This document shows, in pieces, positions 1 to 11,952 of a stretch of DNA of 64,000 nt; position 1 is the first letter of the stretch; each line of letters starts with the position of its first letter. Below the pieces are notes generated by a model that was given only the letters and a program-made list of their open reading frames with translations, did no database searches and was not told where the DNA came from. The translations under genes and the position numbers were made by a program. The stretch is taken from contig NZ_JAKCFB010000007.1 of assembly GCF_024198235.1 (NCBI RefSeq), positions 124,001 to 188,000 of the forward strand, read 5' to 3'. Origin of the DNA: Myxococcus dinghuensis (lineage in GTDB: Bacteria; Myxococcota; Myxococcia; Myxococcales; Myxococcaceae).

Positions 1-2
1 AG

Positions 3-1631
<1,629 letters not shown>

Positions 1632-1651
1632 GGTGGGGCCTCGCTCCGGCT

Positions 1652-4600
1652 TCAGTCCCAGCCCTGGAGCTGGATGCGTACCCGACGCACCAGCAGCTCC
1701 CACTCCTGGCGCTTGAGCGTCGCCAGGATGCGTCCGCCGATGAGCACGAGCCCGGTGAGCGTCATGACGAGGAAGCCCACGCGGTGGTCGCGAAGCCCCG
1801 CGTCGAGCAGGTTCGCCACCACGTCCAGCGTCAGGAAGAGCGTCCCCAACGCCAGGTAGGCGCGAATCTGGAGCAGCATGCCCACGATGACGCCCAACAG
1901 GCAGACGCCGCCGAAGACGAGCGCGTACGTCCCGTCCGGCGCCTCGCCCACGCGCATCGCCACCTTGGCCGCGGCCGGCACGTAGAGCAGCAACCCGCCG
2001 ATGATGCGCACCAGGTTGCGCGCGGCGTGGGGGAGGCTCGACGCGAAGAGCTGGCTGAGCATCAACAGCAGGAGGCCCAGCGGCGCGAGGTAGATTTCCG
2101 CGCCCTCCAAGCCGAAGGCGAGCGCCGCGATGAGCAGCGCCACATTCGCCGCCGCCGCCGCGAAGGCGCCGAACAGGCGGCTGCGCTCCACCGCGCCCAG
2201 CGCCGCGTAGAGGATGCCCGAGCCTCCCGCGAGCAGCGCGGCCTCGCGCGTGGCCTCGCTCGGCAGCACCAGCGCCATGCCGAAGGGCAGGAGCGCCGCG
2301 AAGCGCCGCGTCGCCGCCTCCACGGGCCGGACGCCCGCGCGCCGCGCCAGCACCGTCACCCCCACCAGCACGAAGCCCAGGGCCAACGCGAAGAGCGCGT
2401 CATGCTCCGCCCGAAGCCCGGGGGCATACAGGTTCCGCACCAGGGCATAGACGCCCACGATGGAGATCTGCACGAAGTAGACGTGCCGGCCCGTGTGCTC
2501 CGTCCAGGCGCAGTGCAGCGCCACCAGCACCGCGAGGCCCACGGCGGCGACGGCCTGGAGCAGCGCCTCCTCCGGCGCCCGCCCGCCCACCGCGAGGACG
2601 GAGAGGAGGACGCCCGACATCACGAGCCACGCGTCTCGCCCGGCGGCCAGCCCGCTCGCCACGTCCGCGCGTCGGGACTGGAGCGCCTGACGCGCGACGT
2701 GCAGCACCAGCGCGCATCCGGCGGTGACGAGCGCCAGGCTCGCGCCGCGCACGGTGAACAGCGCGTCGTAGCGCGGCCACGGACCGACCCGGCTCGCGGT
2801 GAGGGCGATGGAGGACATGAGCGTGGCGAGGCTCGCGAGCCCCACCGCGCCCGCGCCCGCCGCCGCGACGAAGGCCGAGAGCGCGCCCTTCCACTGGAAC
2901 GACGCCACGAACAAGGTCGTGGCCATCAGCGCGAACGTGACGGCGACCGCCGGTGAGAGCATCCACGTGCCGCCCAGGCCCACGAGCGTCTCCGCGAGCA
3001 GGTTGGGGACGGCGAACACCGGGGACGTGTTGCCGTTCACCGCGTAGGCGTACGCCAGCGCCACCGCGAAGTAGACGGCGGCGAGCTGCTGTACGCGGAC
3101 GCGCGCGGTGCCCTCGGACAGCCCCCTCCTCCGAGCGACCCACGGGCCGAGCACCACGACGAGCAATCCCGACAGCGCGAGCACCGGTCCGGGCCACGCC
3201 TCGAAGAGGGCGACCTGGTGCGCCTGGGCGTGGACGAGCAGCAGCAGGCTCACGGCCATGACGCCGCGTCCCTGCGAGCGGGCCCCACCGAGGAAGAGCA
3301 CCACGCCGGTGCCCAGCACGAGCGCCGCCGCCAGCAGCCCGGGTTGGAAGAGGGCCGCGATGCAGACGAGCCCCACGGCATGGACGGACCAGCGGCGCAG
3401 GGCCCGCGTGAAGGCCTCCGAGCGCCGCGTCAGCGTGGCGAAGGCATAGAGGAGCCCCGCCGTGGCCACGCCGACGAGGGCCCGCTGCCAGAGCAGGAAG
3501 AGGGTGTCGCCCGGCGCGAGCCACGCCTCGGGTCGCAGCCAGTCCAACGTCGGGCTGATGGCGCTCTCGCGAACCCACTGCCCATCCGGAGGCACGAGCG
3601 CGGCCAGGGCCGGCCCCAGGAGGGACTGTCTCGCGGCGCAGAGCGCGGCGCCCCCCAGTCCCAGCATGAGCCCCAGGTGCGACAGGAGCATCGTGCGGAA
3701 GGAGCGCTCCAACAGGAGGAACAGCACCGCGGCGCCGAGCACCAGCAGCGGCGGCGTCACGCCGAGCGCGCGCGAGGGGAAGGGCATCGCGACCAGGTAC
3801 GCGCCCTTGAGCAGCACGAGGGCAAGGGCCAGCACCCCCGCGTGCGGGACGAAGTGGTAGCGCGACCCGTGACGGGGATTCTCCAGCAGCCGCCCGAGCC
3901 ACGGACCGAACCGCCGCGTGGCCACCGCCAGTCCCCAGAGCGCGATGCCGATGAGCGTCAGCCGCCACGCGACCACGTCCGGCGGCAAGGGCCGCCCCGC
4001 CCGATTCGCCATCGAGGTGAGGGCGACGAACCCGCCCGCCACGGCGAGCGTCACCACGGAGCCACGCAGTCGCCAGAAGACGAAGCCCCGCGACGTGAAG
4101 ACCCCGAGCGAGGCGAGCGTCAGCAGGGCGCCCGCGAGCAGCACCTGGGGACGCCCGAGGTCGTCGGGACTCGACAGCCACTGGACGAGCGTGAGCGCGC
4201 CGATGCCGGCCTGGACGAGCGCGGCGACGGCGAACCCGTCGGTGAAGAGGGCCCGTCCCTTCTCGGGGAAGGGCAGCCACTGGGCGTCGAACAGCTTGCG
4301 TCCCCGGAGGAGGGGCGCGTCGGGCGCCGTGACGTGACGGCCTCGCAGCGTCGCGAGGAGCGTGAAGCCGAGCGTGAGGGCCGCCGCGACGAACGCGGCG
4401 CGGGACGACTGGTAGTCCGCCACCGTCCCCGCGACCTGCGACACGAGGAGCGCCAGGGCCGAGGCCGCGAGGAAGCCCACGGCGCGGCTCCGGTCACGTG
4501 CGATGCGCGACAGCAGGAGTCCGAAGAGGAGCGCCGTGGGGAGCAACGGCAACGCCGCACCCAACGGTGGCGCGAGGCCCACGAGCAGCTCGGGCGCCAC

Positions 4601-6691
4601 GGGGATCGCCCCTACGGCGAGGAACACCCCCCACGTCGCGAACACCAGCGAGAGGTCGTCCAGGGGCAGCAGGTCGTTCTCGGGATGGCCGACAGGCTGG
4701 GCCCACCGGGCCTGCACGCGTCCGACGAGGCCATGGAGCACGCCCGCCACCGCGAAGAGCGCCAGCGTGCTCCAGCTCCCCGCCAACCCGGGCGTTCCAT
4801 CGATGAAGGCCCGGGCGCCGAGCACACCGGCGAGCCCCGCCAGATAGTGCAGCCCCCGCCAGCGCCAGCCTCCAGCCGTGTACGCCGCGAACGCGATGAC
4901 CAGCCCCGTCAAGGTCCGGGGCCACAGGCCCTCGGGGAGGCCGACCCGCGAGACGAGGGGGGGCGCGACCAGGGCGATGACGATGGTCCACAGCAACTGT
5001 TGGCCGCGTGCGCTGCCCACCGGACGCAGTCGCGCCGCGAGCATCAGCCCGGAGGACACCACGGCGCCGCCCAACACCCAGCCGCCCGGGTCGAGCGGGA
5101 AGACGAGCCGCCCGCACGACACCCCCGCGAGCAGCGCCGTCATCACCGCGGGGTGGAGCAGCGCGCGCCGCCGCGGCTCCAACAGGAAGAAGAGCAGCGC
5201 CGCGAGGGCGGGCGTGAGCGCCGAGACGAGGTCGACGGTGAGGTCCTCGCCCGGTGTGATGGAGAACGCCGCGATGGCGCCCACCACCGCGCCGCTGGCC
5301 AGCACCGCGTGGGCCACCAGCTCCAGGACCGGGCTCGCGCGCGCGAAGGTGTCACGCATCGCGTCCGTCGTGGAGGCGAACGCCACCACCGAGGCCAGGG
5401 CCATGGCCCACAGGCAGAAGCCCGCGAACAGGGGCGTGCCCGGAGACAGCGCGTCGAAGCCCGAGGGGCCGCTCGCCACGCCGAACACCGCCAGCCACAG
5501 CGCGCCATAGAGCGCCGCGCCCGCGCCCACCAGCGCCACCTTCCCGTCCACGTCCTTGCGCGAACGCCACGCCGTCGCCGCGAGCGCCACCACGCCCGCG
5601 CCCGCGCAGAGCGCGCGCGCCCAGGGGGCCTCGTCCTCGAACCCCATCAACGGCAGCCCCGCGAGCAGCGACGGGAACAGCGCCACGGCGAGCGTCGAGA
5701 CCGGAGTGCCGTGCAGCAGCCGTCCCGCCGCGCGCAGGGGCACCAGGCTCACGCCCGCCACGGCGAGCGCGACCGCCACGCCCAGCGCCGGCCAGAGCGC
5801 CACGAGCGAGGACAGCGCGATGAACACCACAGGGAGCAGCGCCAGGCCGATGCCCGCGAGCACGCGCCCCACCGGCCGCGAGCGCCGCCCCAGGAACACA
5901 CCGAGCCCGACGAAGGCCGCGTGGTAGACCAGCAGCGCGCCCGTGACGAGCAACTGCCGGGGCACGCCGCCCAGCGCGCGCCAGGCCTCGCGCACGCCCA
6001 TCAGCGAGCCGCCCAGCACCAGCACCGCGCCCAGGAACCACCAGATGTAGTCGTTGAGTCGCGGCGAGCGCTCGGCGCTGGCGTCGAGCGCGACCATCGC
6101 CTCCAGCCCACCGCTCAGCGCGCCCGCGGGGTCGCGGGTGAACAACGCCTGTCCCGACCCCAGGGCCGAGCCGAGGTCGTCCTCGCTCGCGTCGTCGTTC
6201 CCGGTGGACCGCGCGCGGGCCGCCCGCTCACGGCGACGGGCCTTCTCCTCGCGCTCCGCCCGCGCCGCGGCGTCCAGCGAACGCGCCAGCTCTCCGCCCC
6301 AGCCCGGACGCCAGTCGAACACCTGTTGCAGCGAGCCGGCGAGCCGCTCCGCCCACGCCTCCGCGCGAGCGGCCGGGTCCGCCACCACGGTCGCGGCGAC
6401 CACCGCCGCCGCGGCCTCGACCCCAGGGGCCGTCACTTCGGTCGCGGTCCCGGTGGGGACCTCGAGGGCGGGCGCTTCGTCGAGCGTCTGCTCGAGGCGC
6501 GTCGCGGTCTCCGCGTCGATGAGCGCGTGGGTGCGCCACCCCTGGATGCGTCGCCACAACGTCTCGCGGACGAGCGCCTCGAAGTGAGGCTCGGTGACAG
6601 GAACGAGGGGAGCGCCACATTCCGAGCACTCCGACCCCGATTCCCCCGCTCGGAGTCGCGCGCAGACTGGGCAGAGCATGCGGGCCAGCAT
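1652..6691 (-). CDS. Giant polytopic membrane protein with N-terminal zinc ribbon
   Basis: A 1679-residue protein of unknown function. It opens with a four-cysteine zinc ribbon (C7, C10, C22, C25; CPVC and CSEC knuckles), continues with about 185 soluble, Ala/Glu/Arg-rich residues, and from about residue 212 to the end is an almost unbroken series of several dozen hydrophobic helices separated by short basic or acidic turns. The architecture recalls other very large multispanning families with a small cytosolic head (DUF2339, DUF2157, SCO7613 type), but I cannot assign it to one. The start is placed at the first ATG, with GGAG nine bases upstream; a second in-frame ATG lies four codons in. 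It stands alone, convergent with the kinase and about 40 bp downstream of the Msr gene on the same strand. Confidence 0.85.
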   Translation of the reverse strand: MLARMLCPVCARLRAGESGSECSECGAPLVPVTEPHFEALVRETLWRRIQGWRTHALIDAETATRLEQTLDEAPALEVPTGTATEVTAPGVEAAAAVVAATVVADPAARAEAWAERLAGSLQQVFDWRPGWGGELARSLDAAARAEREEKARRRERAARARSTGNDDASEDDLGSALGSGQALFTRDPAGALSGGLEAMVALDASAERSPRLNDYIWWFLGAVLVLGGSLMGVREAWRALGGVPRQLLVTGALLVYHAAFVGLGVFLGRRSRPVGRVLAGIGLALLPVVFIALSSLVALWPALGVAVALAVAGVSLVPLRAAGRLLHGTPVSTLAVALFPSLLAGLPLMGFEDEAPWARALCAGAGVVALAATAWRSRKDVDGKVALVGAGAALYGALWLAVFGVASGPSGFDALSPGTPLFAGFCLWAMALASVVAFASTTDAMRDTFARASPVLELVAHAVLASGAVVGAIAAFSITPGEDLTVDLVSALTPALAALLFFLLEPRRRALLHPAVMTALLAGVSCGRLVFPLDPGGWVLGGAVVSSGLMLAARLRPVGSARGQQLLWTIVIALVAPPLVSRVGLPEGLWPRTLTGLVIAFAAYTAGGWRWRGLHYLAGLAGVLGARAFIDGTPGLAGSWSTLALFAVAGVLHGLVGRVQARWAQPVGHPENDLLPLDDLSLVFATWGVFLAVGAIPVAPELLVGLAPPLGAALPLLPTALLFGLLLSRIARDRSRAVGFLAASALALLVSQVAGTVADYQSSRAAFVAAALTLGFTLLATLRGRHVTAPDAPLLRGRKLFDAQWLPFPEKGRALFTDGFAVAALVQAGIGALTLVQWLSSPDDLGRPQVLLAGALLTLASLGVFTSRGFVFWRLRGSVVTLAVAGGFVALTSMANRAGRPLPPDVVAWRLTLIGIALWGLAVATRRFGPWLGRLLENPRHGSRYHFVPHAGVLALALVLLKGAYLVAMPFPSRALGVTPPLLVLGAAVLFLLLERSFRTMLLSHLGLMLGLGGAALCAARQSLLGPALAALVPPDGQWVRESAISPTLDWLRPEAWLAPGDTLFLLWQRALVGVATAGLLYAFATLTRRSEAFTRALRRWSVHAVGLVCIAALFQPGLLAAALVLGTGVVLFLGGARSQGRGVMAVSLLLLVHAQAHQVALFEAWPGPVLALSGLLVVVLGPWVARRRGLSEGTARVRVQQLAAVYFAVALAYAYAVNGNTSPVFAVPNLLAETLVGLGGTWMLSPAVAVTFALMATTLFVASFQWKGALSAFVAAAGAGAVGLASLATLMSSIALTASRVGPWPRYDALFTVRGASLALVTAGCALVLHVARQALQSRRADVASGLAAGRDAWLVMSGVLLSVLAVGGRAPEEALLQAVAAVGLAVLVALHCAWTEHTGRHVYFVQISIVGVYALVRNLYAPGLRAEHDALFALALGFVLVGVTVLARRAGVRPVEAATRRFAALLPFGMALVLPSEATREAALLAGGSGILYAALGAVERSRLFGAFAAAAANVALLIAALAFGLEGAEIYLAPLGLLLLMLSQLFASSLPHAARNLVRIIGGLLLYVPAAAKVAMRVGEAPDGTYALVFGGVCLLGVIVGMLLQIRAYLALGTLFLTLDVVANLLDAGLRDHRVGFLVMTLTGLVLIGGRILATLKRQEWELLVRRVRIQLQGWD

Positions 6692-6733
6692 AGCCGCAGT
6701 CTCCGCGCGTCCGCGCGCTCCCCTCCGCCGCTC

Positions 6734-7903
<1,170 letters not shown>

Positions 7904-8021
7904 GGCTCCAGGCCTCCAGGCATGCCCGGCATACGGGGCTCTCCTCACCGTACGCGCGAGCCCTGGAGTCGGTTTCAGCCGGAGTCGGCTGGCCCGGCGC
8001 CACGCCCGTGGCGCGACGCGC

Positions 8022-8909
8022 TCAGCCCTCGCCCTCACCCTCGCTGTCCAGCTCGCGGGTGAACTCCTCCTTCGACAGCAGGCCCTTGCGCGCCATGATG
8101 CGCATCAGCGCCCAGAACTTGCGCTCCAGCTCCTCCACGCGGTCCGGGTCCTCGCGCGCCTGGCCGAAGAGGTAGTCGAGGTCGTCCAGCACGCCCCCGC
8201 CGGTCGCGGGCTTCGGCTTGGTCGTGGCCTGCTCGCGCTTCTGCTTGCGCTGCTCCTCGCGCGAGCGGATCAGCTCCGCCAGGGACGTGCGCTGGGTCTG
8301 CTCTCCCGGCGGGAGCTCCTCGCCGACGATGACCTCCTCGTCGTCCACCGGCTCGGCCACGTCGACCGGCTGGGGCGCCGTGGGGCGGGCGGGGGGCGGC
8401 GTCGCGGGACGGGGGCGCGCGGGGCGCGGCGCGGGAGCGGAGGTGGCCGCGCCCGGCGTGGCCACGGGGACCTTGTGGTAGTAGCGCAGGATGGCGCCGC
8501 GCACCGCGGACAGCGCCGCCACGCGCACGCCCACCTTCAGTCCGGTGGTGAACTCGATCTCCTCCACCGCCGTGACGTTCAGTGGATCACTCATCGCGAC
8601 CACGAGCTGCCGCCGCCCGCCCACGCTCTCCAACGCGATGGGGAACAGGTCGTGCTGCTCGCAGAACCGAGCCCGCAGCATGTGCACCGCCGCCCACTCC
8701 GGCGTCAGCGCCGCCAGGTCCACCTGGGGCATCCCCAGGGCCTGGCTCAGCGCGCCCGCCAGCGTGGCTTCGGTAATCGCTCCCTGAGCGATGAGTGTCG
8801 CTCCCAGTCGTTGCCCGGACTTGCGGTGGGCCGCGAGCCCCGCCTCGAGCTGGGCGACGGTGATCGCCCGCTGCTCGAGCAGCAGCTCGCCAATGCGCTT
8901 CCTCGCCAT
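8022..8909 (-). CDS. MshEN (type II secretion ATPase N-terminal) domain protein
   Basis: A 295-residue cytosolic protein. Residues 1-150 form an MshEN/GspE N-terminal-like domain with the duplicated pattern GELLLEQ...L and [10 protein letters not shown]...L..AL; in MshE-type ATPases this motif binds cyclic di-GMP. No Walker motifs follow, so this is not a secretion ATPase. The middle is a Pro/Ala/Arg-rich linker and the end an acidic-basic helical tail. It is divergent from the aglRQS-like motor operon, which suggests, by inference only, a cyclic-di-GMP input near motility. The start is the ATG opening [10 protein letters not shown]; there is no strong ribosome site, and the frame stays open upstream. 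Confidence 0.8.
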   Translation of the reverse strand: MARKRIGELLLEQRAITVAQLEAGLAAHRKSGQRLGATLIAQGAITEATLAGALSQALGMPQVDLAALTPEWAAVHMLRARFCEQHDLFPIALESVGGRRQLVVAMSDPLNVTAVEEIEFTTGLKVGVRVAALSAVRGAILRYYHKVPVATPGAATSAPAPRPARPRPATPPPARPTAPQPVDVAEPVDDEEVIVGEELPPGEQTQRTSLAELIRSREEQRKQKREQATTKPKPATGGGVLDDLDYLFGQAREDPDRVEELERKFWALMRIMARKGLLSKEEFTRELDSEGEGEG

Positions 8910-9237
8910 GGGCCGGCCATTACCACGCGCCCCGTGGGCTCGGAAGCACGTGCGCTTGCACAACCGCACGTTCTTGGGAAGCCCCCCGCAATGCCTGCTC
9001 CGCTGCCCGCAGAGACGGCTGGCAAGGGGTGGTTTCGCGCAAATTTCCTGTGAGATTTCAGCACTTAACGGCGCGGTGCCTGCCTTGACACCCCTGACAG
9101 CCATTCCTAAAGTCGGCACCACCGTTTTCAACATCCATTCCTGCCGCCCACTGAGTCTTTGGGGCGCACGCCCGGGGGGGCGACAGGTTCTGGAAGGTCC
9201 GCACCGACGGGCCGAGCCGCCGTGGAGGCAAGACGCG
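8910..9237. other. 328-bp divergent intergenic region
   Basis: No credible gene lies between the MshEN gene and the aglR-like gene. The region is less GC-rich than its surroundings in the middle, which is where the only good promoter match (listed separately) is found. A stretch of frame open on the plus strand here is the non-coding upstream extension of the aglR frame. A GGAGG ribosome site sits just before the aglR start. Confidence 0.6.
9085..9113 (+). promoter_or_regulatory. Sigma-70 type promoter for the aglRQS-like operon
   Basis: A perfect -35 hexamer TTGACA is followed after exactly 17 bp by TAAAGT (four of six matches to TATAAT). It lies about 125 bp upstream of the first gene of the motor operon and points toward it. 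This is the clearest housekeeping-type promoter I see in the window. Confidence 0.55.
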
Positions 9238-9978
9238 ATGAACCTGGGGTTTTTGACGAATCTGGCCGTGCTCGCGAACACCGGCGGTCCCGAGCGGGGC
9301 TTCTTCGAGGAAGTCGCCAGGCGTTGGGAAGCCGGTCAGTGGGGTATGTACCCCATCGCCGCCTGTCTCGTGGTGGCGCTCTCCATCATGGTGGAGCGCA
9401 TCATCGTCCTGTTCGGCAAGGCCTCCATCAACAAGGAAGCCTTCCTGCGCGGCCTGAAGAAGCACATCTACGCGGGTGATCTGGACAAGGCCATCAACTA
9501 CGTGGCCGGCCAGAAGGCCACGCCGCTGACGAGCGTCATCAAGGCCGGCCTGATGAACGTCCCCAAGGGCCAGGACGAGGTCCAGGCGGCCCTGGACGAG
9601 GCCACCCTGCGCGAGACGCCGCGCCTCGAGGCGCGCAGCGGCTACCTCGCGATGCTCGGCAACGCGGCGATGCTCGCCGGTCTGCTCGGAACGGTGTCCG
9701 GCCTCATCGCCTGCTTCGAGGCGGTGGCCAACGTGAACCCGGCCGACAAGGCGACCATTCTCGCGAACGGTATCTCGGAAGCCATGAACTGCACGGGCTT
9801 CGGTCTGGTGACGGCGATTCCCTGCCTCATCGCCTTCTCCGTGCTGATGGGCCGCACCCAGTCGCTGATCAACGACATCAACGAGACCAGCGTCTCCGTG
9901 CTCAACCTCATCGTGGCCAACAAGGACAAGTTCAAGAACCTGAACGTCCCCGCCGCCCGGGACCACCACGACGACTGA
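9238..9978 (+). CDS. aglR: MotA/TolQ/ExbB family proton-channel protein, AglR-like
   Basis: Inner-membrane subunit of a proton-driven motor. The 246-residue protein has three membrane helices (about 37-58, 138-160, 184-204) with a large cytosolic loop between the first two, the TolQ/ExbB/MotA layout. It is followed by two TolR/ExbD-type genes and by no TonB or TolA gene; this TolQ-TolR-TolR order matches aglR-aglQ-aglS, whose products drive focal-adhesion gliding in Myxococcus xanthus. The start ATG has GGAGG nine bases upstream; longer open frame before it is non-coding. The symbol rests on gene order and family, not on alignment; a generic ExbB is the alternative. Confidence 0.75.
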   Translation: MNLGFLTNLAVLANTGGPERGFFEEVARRWEAGQWGMYPIAACLVVALSIMVERIIVLFGKASINKEAFLRGLKKHIYAGDLDKAINYVAGQKATPLTSVIKAGLMNVPKGQDEVQAALDEATLRETPRLEARSGYLAMLGNAAMLAGLLGTVSGLIACFEAVANVNPADKATILANGISEAMNCTGFGLVTAIPCLIAFSVLMGRTQSLINDINETSVSVLNLIVANKDKFKNLNVPAARDHHDD

Positions 9979-10024
9979 GGTCCGTGTCCCCTGGAGGGAA
10001 CCGGAACCCGGGCGCGCTGTCTGA

Positions 10025-10041
10025 CGTCCCCGAAAGGGACG
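10025..10041 (+). other. Short intercistronic hairpin between aglR and aglQ
   Basis: CGTCCC and GGGACG form a 6-bp stem around a CGAAA loop in the 133-bp gap between the first two motor genes. There is no T-tract, so it is more likely an mRNA-processing or stability element than a terminator. It may also be fortuitous. Confidence 0.3.
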
Positions 10042-10111
10042 CGCCGCGCGCCCTTCTTCAGTCACAACCGCGCCACCCGGCAGTCCGGCGCGGACGCAGG
10101 AGGAGAACGCC

Positions 10112-10600
10112 ATGGCCGGCGGAATGGACACAGGTCAAGGTGGCAAGGGTGGCAAGAAGCCGCTCGACACCGCCATCAACCTGACGGCTTTCATCGACCT
10201 GATGGCCGTGACCATCAGCTTCCTCATCATGACGGCGGTCTGGACGCAGATCGGCCGTCTGCAGGTCTCCCAGGCGGGAGGTCCCTCCACGGAGGAGGAG
10301 CAGCCGCCCCCGGAGACCAAGACGGTTCAGCTCACGCTGCTCATCACGCCCACGGAGATGCGACTCACCGCGGACCAGAGCACGTTCGAACCGATTCCCC
10401 TCACCAAGGACGCGAAGGGCAAGACGGACCTGTCGAAGCTGACGGCGCGCTTCAAGGAGCTCAAGGCGCAGCTTCCCGACCAGTCGTCCATCACCCTCCA
10501 GCCCGAGGACAAGGTCCGCTACGAGGACCTGGTCCGCATCATCGACGAGTGCATCGGCTCCGGGTTGCCCCAGGTGTCGGTGTCCGCGGCGATGGGCTAG
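10112..10600 (+). CDS. aglQ: ExbD/TolR family protein, AglQ-like
   Basis: Stator-like partner of the TolQ homologue: 162 residues with one N-terminal membrane helix (about 24-44) and a periplasmic domain. The helix carries the conserved proton-relay aspartate, Asp29 in TAFIDLMAV. From memory, the essential aspartate of M. xanthus AglQ is Asp28, one residue different, which fits an orthologue with a slightly different N-terminus. A Pro/Glu-rich linker (about 58-70) joins helix and periplasmic domain. It has a GGAGG-type ribosome site and is followed 18 bp later by the second TolR-like gene. Confidence 0.75.
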   Translation: MAGGMDTGQGGKGGKKPLDTAINLTAFIDLMAVTISFLIMTAVWTQIGRLQVSQAGGPSTEEEQPPPETKTVQLTLLITPTEMRLTADQSTFEPIPLTKDAKGKTDLSKLTARFKELKAQLPDQSSITLQPEDKVRYEDLVRIIDECIGSGLPQVSVSAAMG

Positions 10601-10618
10601 CACGGAGCCACAGCACAC

Positions 10619-11200
10619 ATGGCCATCAAGGTTCCAGGCAAGCGGTACGGCAAGCGCCTCCAGCACTCGAAGGTGTTCGGTCACGGCGCGGCCCATGCCA
10701 AGCGCAGCGGCTACGCCGACCTGCTCATCACCCCGCTCGTCGACATGTTCGTCATCATCGTGCTCTTCCTCATCGCGAACTTCTCCGCGACGGGCGAGGT
10801 GCTGATGATGACCAAGGACATCCAGCTTCCCGAGGCGGTCAACGTCAAGGAAGTGGAGATGCACCCGGTCGTCATGGTGTCCGGTGACCAGGTCAGCGTG
10901 TCCGGCACCATCGTCGGTCGCGTCGAGGACCTCACCAAGGACGAGTACCTCAACATCCCCGCGCTGGAAGAGAAGCTGCGGGACATGAAGAAGCAGTTCG
11001 AGGACCTCCACGCCATGGCGAACGACGCGGCGAACACGTTCAAGGGCGACATCAACATCCAGGCCCACAAGGACGTGGAGTACGCCATCATCAAGCGGGT
11101 GATGTTCAGCTGCGCCACGGCCGGCTACAACAACATCAACTTCGCGGTGCTCACCACGAGCGGTGGCAACGATGCCACGGCCGCGGCGGCGCCTCACTGA
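10619..11200 (+). CDS. aglS: Second ExbD/TolR family protein, AglS-like
   Basis: 193-residue paralogue of the preceding gene. A basic N-terminus of about 30 residues precedes a single membrane helix (about 35-55) carrying Asp42 in TPLVDMFVI, the position of the proton-relay residue in TolR and ExbD. The periplasmic part contains a helical insert (about 118-145) and the usual TolR beta-alpha fold ending in FAVLTTS. Two TolR-type subunits with one TolQ-type subunit is the composition reported for the Agl motor. It ends the operon, 25 bp before a strong terminator. Confidence 0.75.
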   Translation: MAIKVPGKRYGKRLQHSKVFGHGAAHAKRSGYADLLITPLVDMFVIIVLFLIANFSATGEVLMMTKDIQLPEAVNVKEVEMHPVVMVSGDQVSVSGTIVGRVEDLTKDEYLNIPALEEKLRDMKKQFEDLHAMANDAANTFKGDINIQAHKDVEYAIIKRVMFSCATAGYNNINFAVLTTSGGNDATAAAAPH

Positions 11201-11225
11201 TACAAGGCGGAGTCGACGCCTCGGA

Positions 11226-11260
11226 CGCCCTGGCCTCGCGGCCGGGGCGTTTTTCGTTTT
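11226..11260 (+). terminator. Rho-independent terminator after aglS
   Basis: CGCCCTGGCC and GGCCGGGGCG form a 10-bp stem (one G-T pair) around a TCGC loop, followed by a T-rich tail of five T, CG, four T. It closes the aglRQS-like operon and separates it from the HAD phosphatase. Confidence 0.85.
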
Positions 11261-11269
11261 GGGAGCCAT

Positions 11270-11935
11270 GTGGACATGCGGCTGCGCGCGGTGCTCTTCG
11301 ACCTGGATGGGACGCTGGTGGACTCGTTGGGGGACATCGCGGACGCGATGAACCACGCGCTGGCGCGGCATGGGCTGCCCACGCACCCGGAGGTCGCGTA
11401 CCGCCACTTCGTGGGCGAGGGCGTCCGGGAGCTGGCCCGCCGCGCGGTGGGCGCCGGTCAGGAGGCGCTGGCCGCTCCCGTGCTGGAGACGTACCACGCG
11501 TACTACGACACGCACCTCTTCGACCGGACCGCGTACTACCCGGGCATCCCCGCGATGCTGACGGCGCTCGCGGAGCAGGGCGTGGCGCTGGGCGTGCTGA
11601 GCAACAAGTCGGATGACTTCGTGAAGCGCCTGGTGGCGAAGCTGCTGCCCGGGGTGCCGTTCGGCGCCGTGTACGGGGAGCGGCCGGGCATGCCGCGCAA
11701 GCCGGACCCGACGGCGGCGCTGGCGCTGGCCGCGGAGCTGGGGATGGCGCCCGGCGCGTGCGGCTTCGTGGGCGACACCGCGGTGGACATGCTGACGGCG
11801 CGCGCGGCGGGCATGTACGGCGTGGGCGTGACGTGGGGGTTCCGCGACGTCCACGAGCTGAACACCCACGGCGCGCGGGCGGTGGCCACCACGGCGGACG
11901 AGCTGCTGGCGGCGCTGCGCGGCGCCCGGCCCTGA
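11270..11935 (+). CDS. gph: HAD-superfamily phosphatase, phosphoglycolate phosphatase type
   Basis: Cytosolic hydrolase that in this family removes phosphate from 2-phosphoglycolate, a by-product of DNA repair. The 221 residues show HAD motif I FDLDGTLVDS, motif II LSNKS, motif III lysine in RKPDP and motif IV FVGDTAVD, with the helical cap (about 20-85) typical of Gph. Two starts are possible: the GTG used here, four bases after GGGAG, or the ATG two codons later, which has better spacing. HAD substrate specificity cannot be read from sequence alone, so beta-phosphoglucomutase-like or PpaX-like activity is possible. Confidence 0.8.
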   Translation: MDMRLRAVLFDLDGTLVDSLGDIADAMNHALARHGLPTHPEVAYRHFVGEGVRELARRAVGAGQEALAAPVLETYHAYYDTHLFDRTAYYPGIPAMLTALAEQGVALGVLSNKSDDFVKRLVAKLLPGVPFGAVYGERPGMPRKPDPTAALALAAELGMAPGACGFVGDTAVDMLTARAAGMYGVGVTWGFRDVHELNTHGARAVATTADELLAALRGARP

Positions 11936-11952
11936 CATAGGTTACCGCGCGT

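Noticed and set aside
9238..11200. ExbB-ExbD as the energiser for the TonB receptor at 30.6 kb
   Set aside because: There is no TonB gene here, two TolR-type genes are present instead of one, and the receptor is 20 kb away; the gliding-motor assignment fits better.
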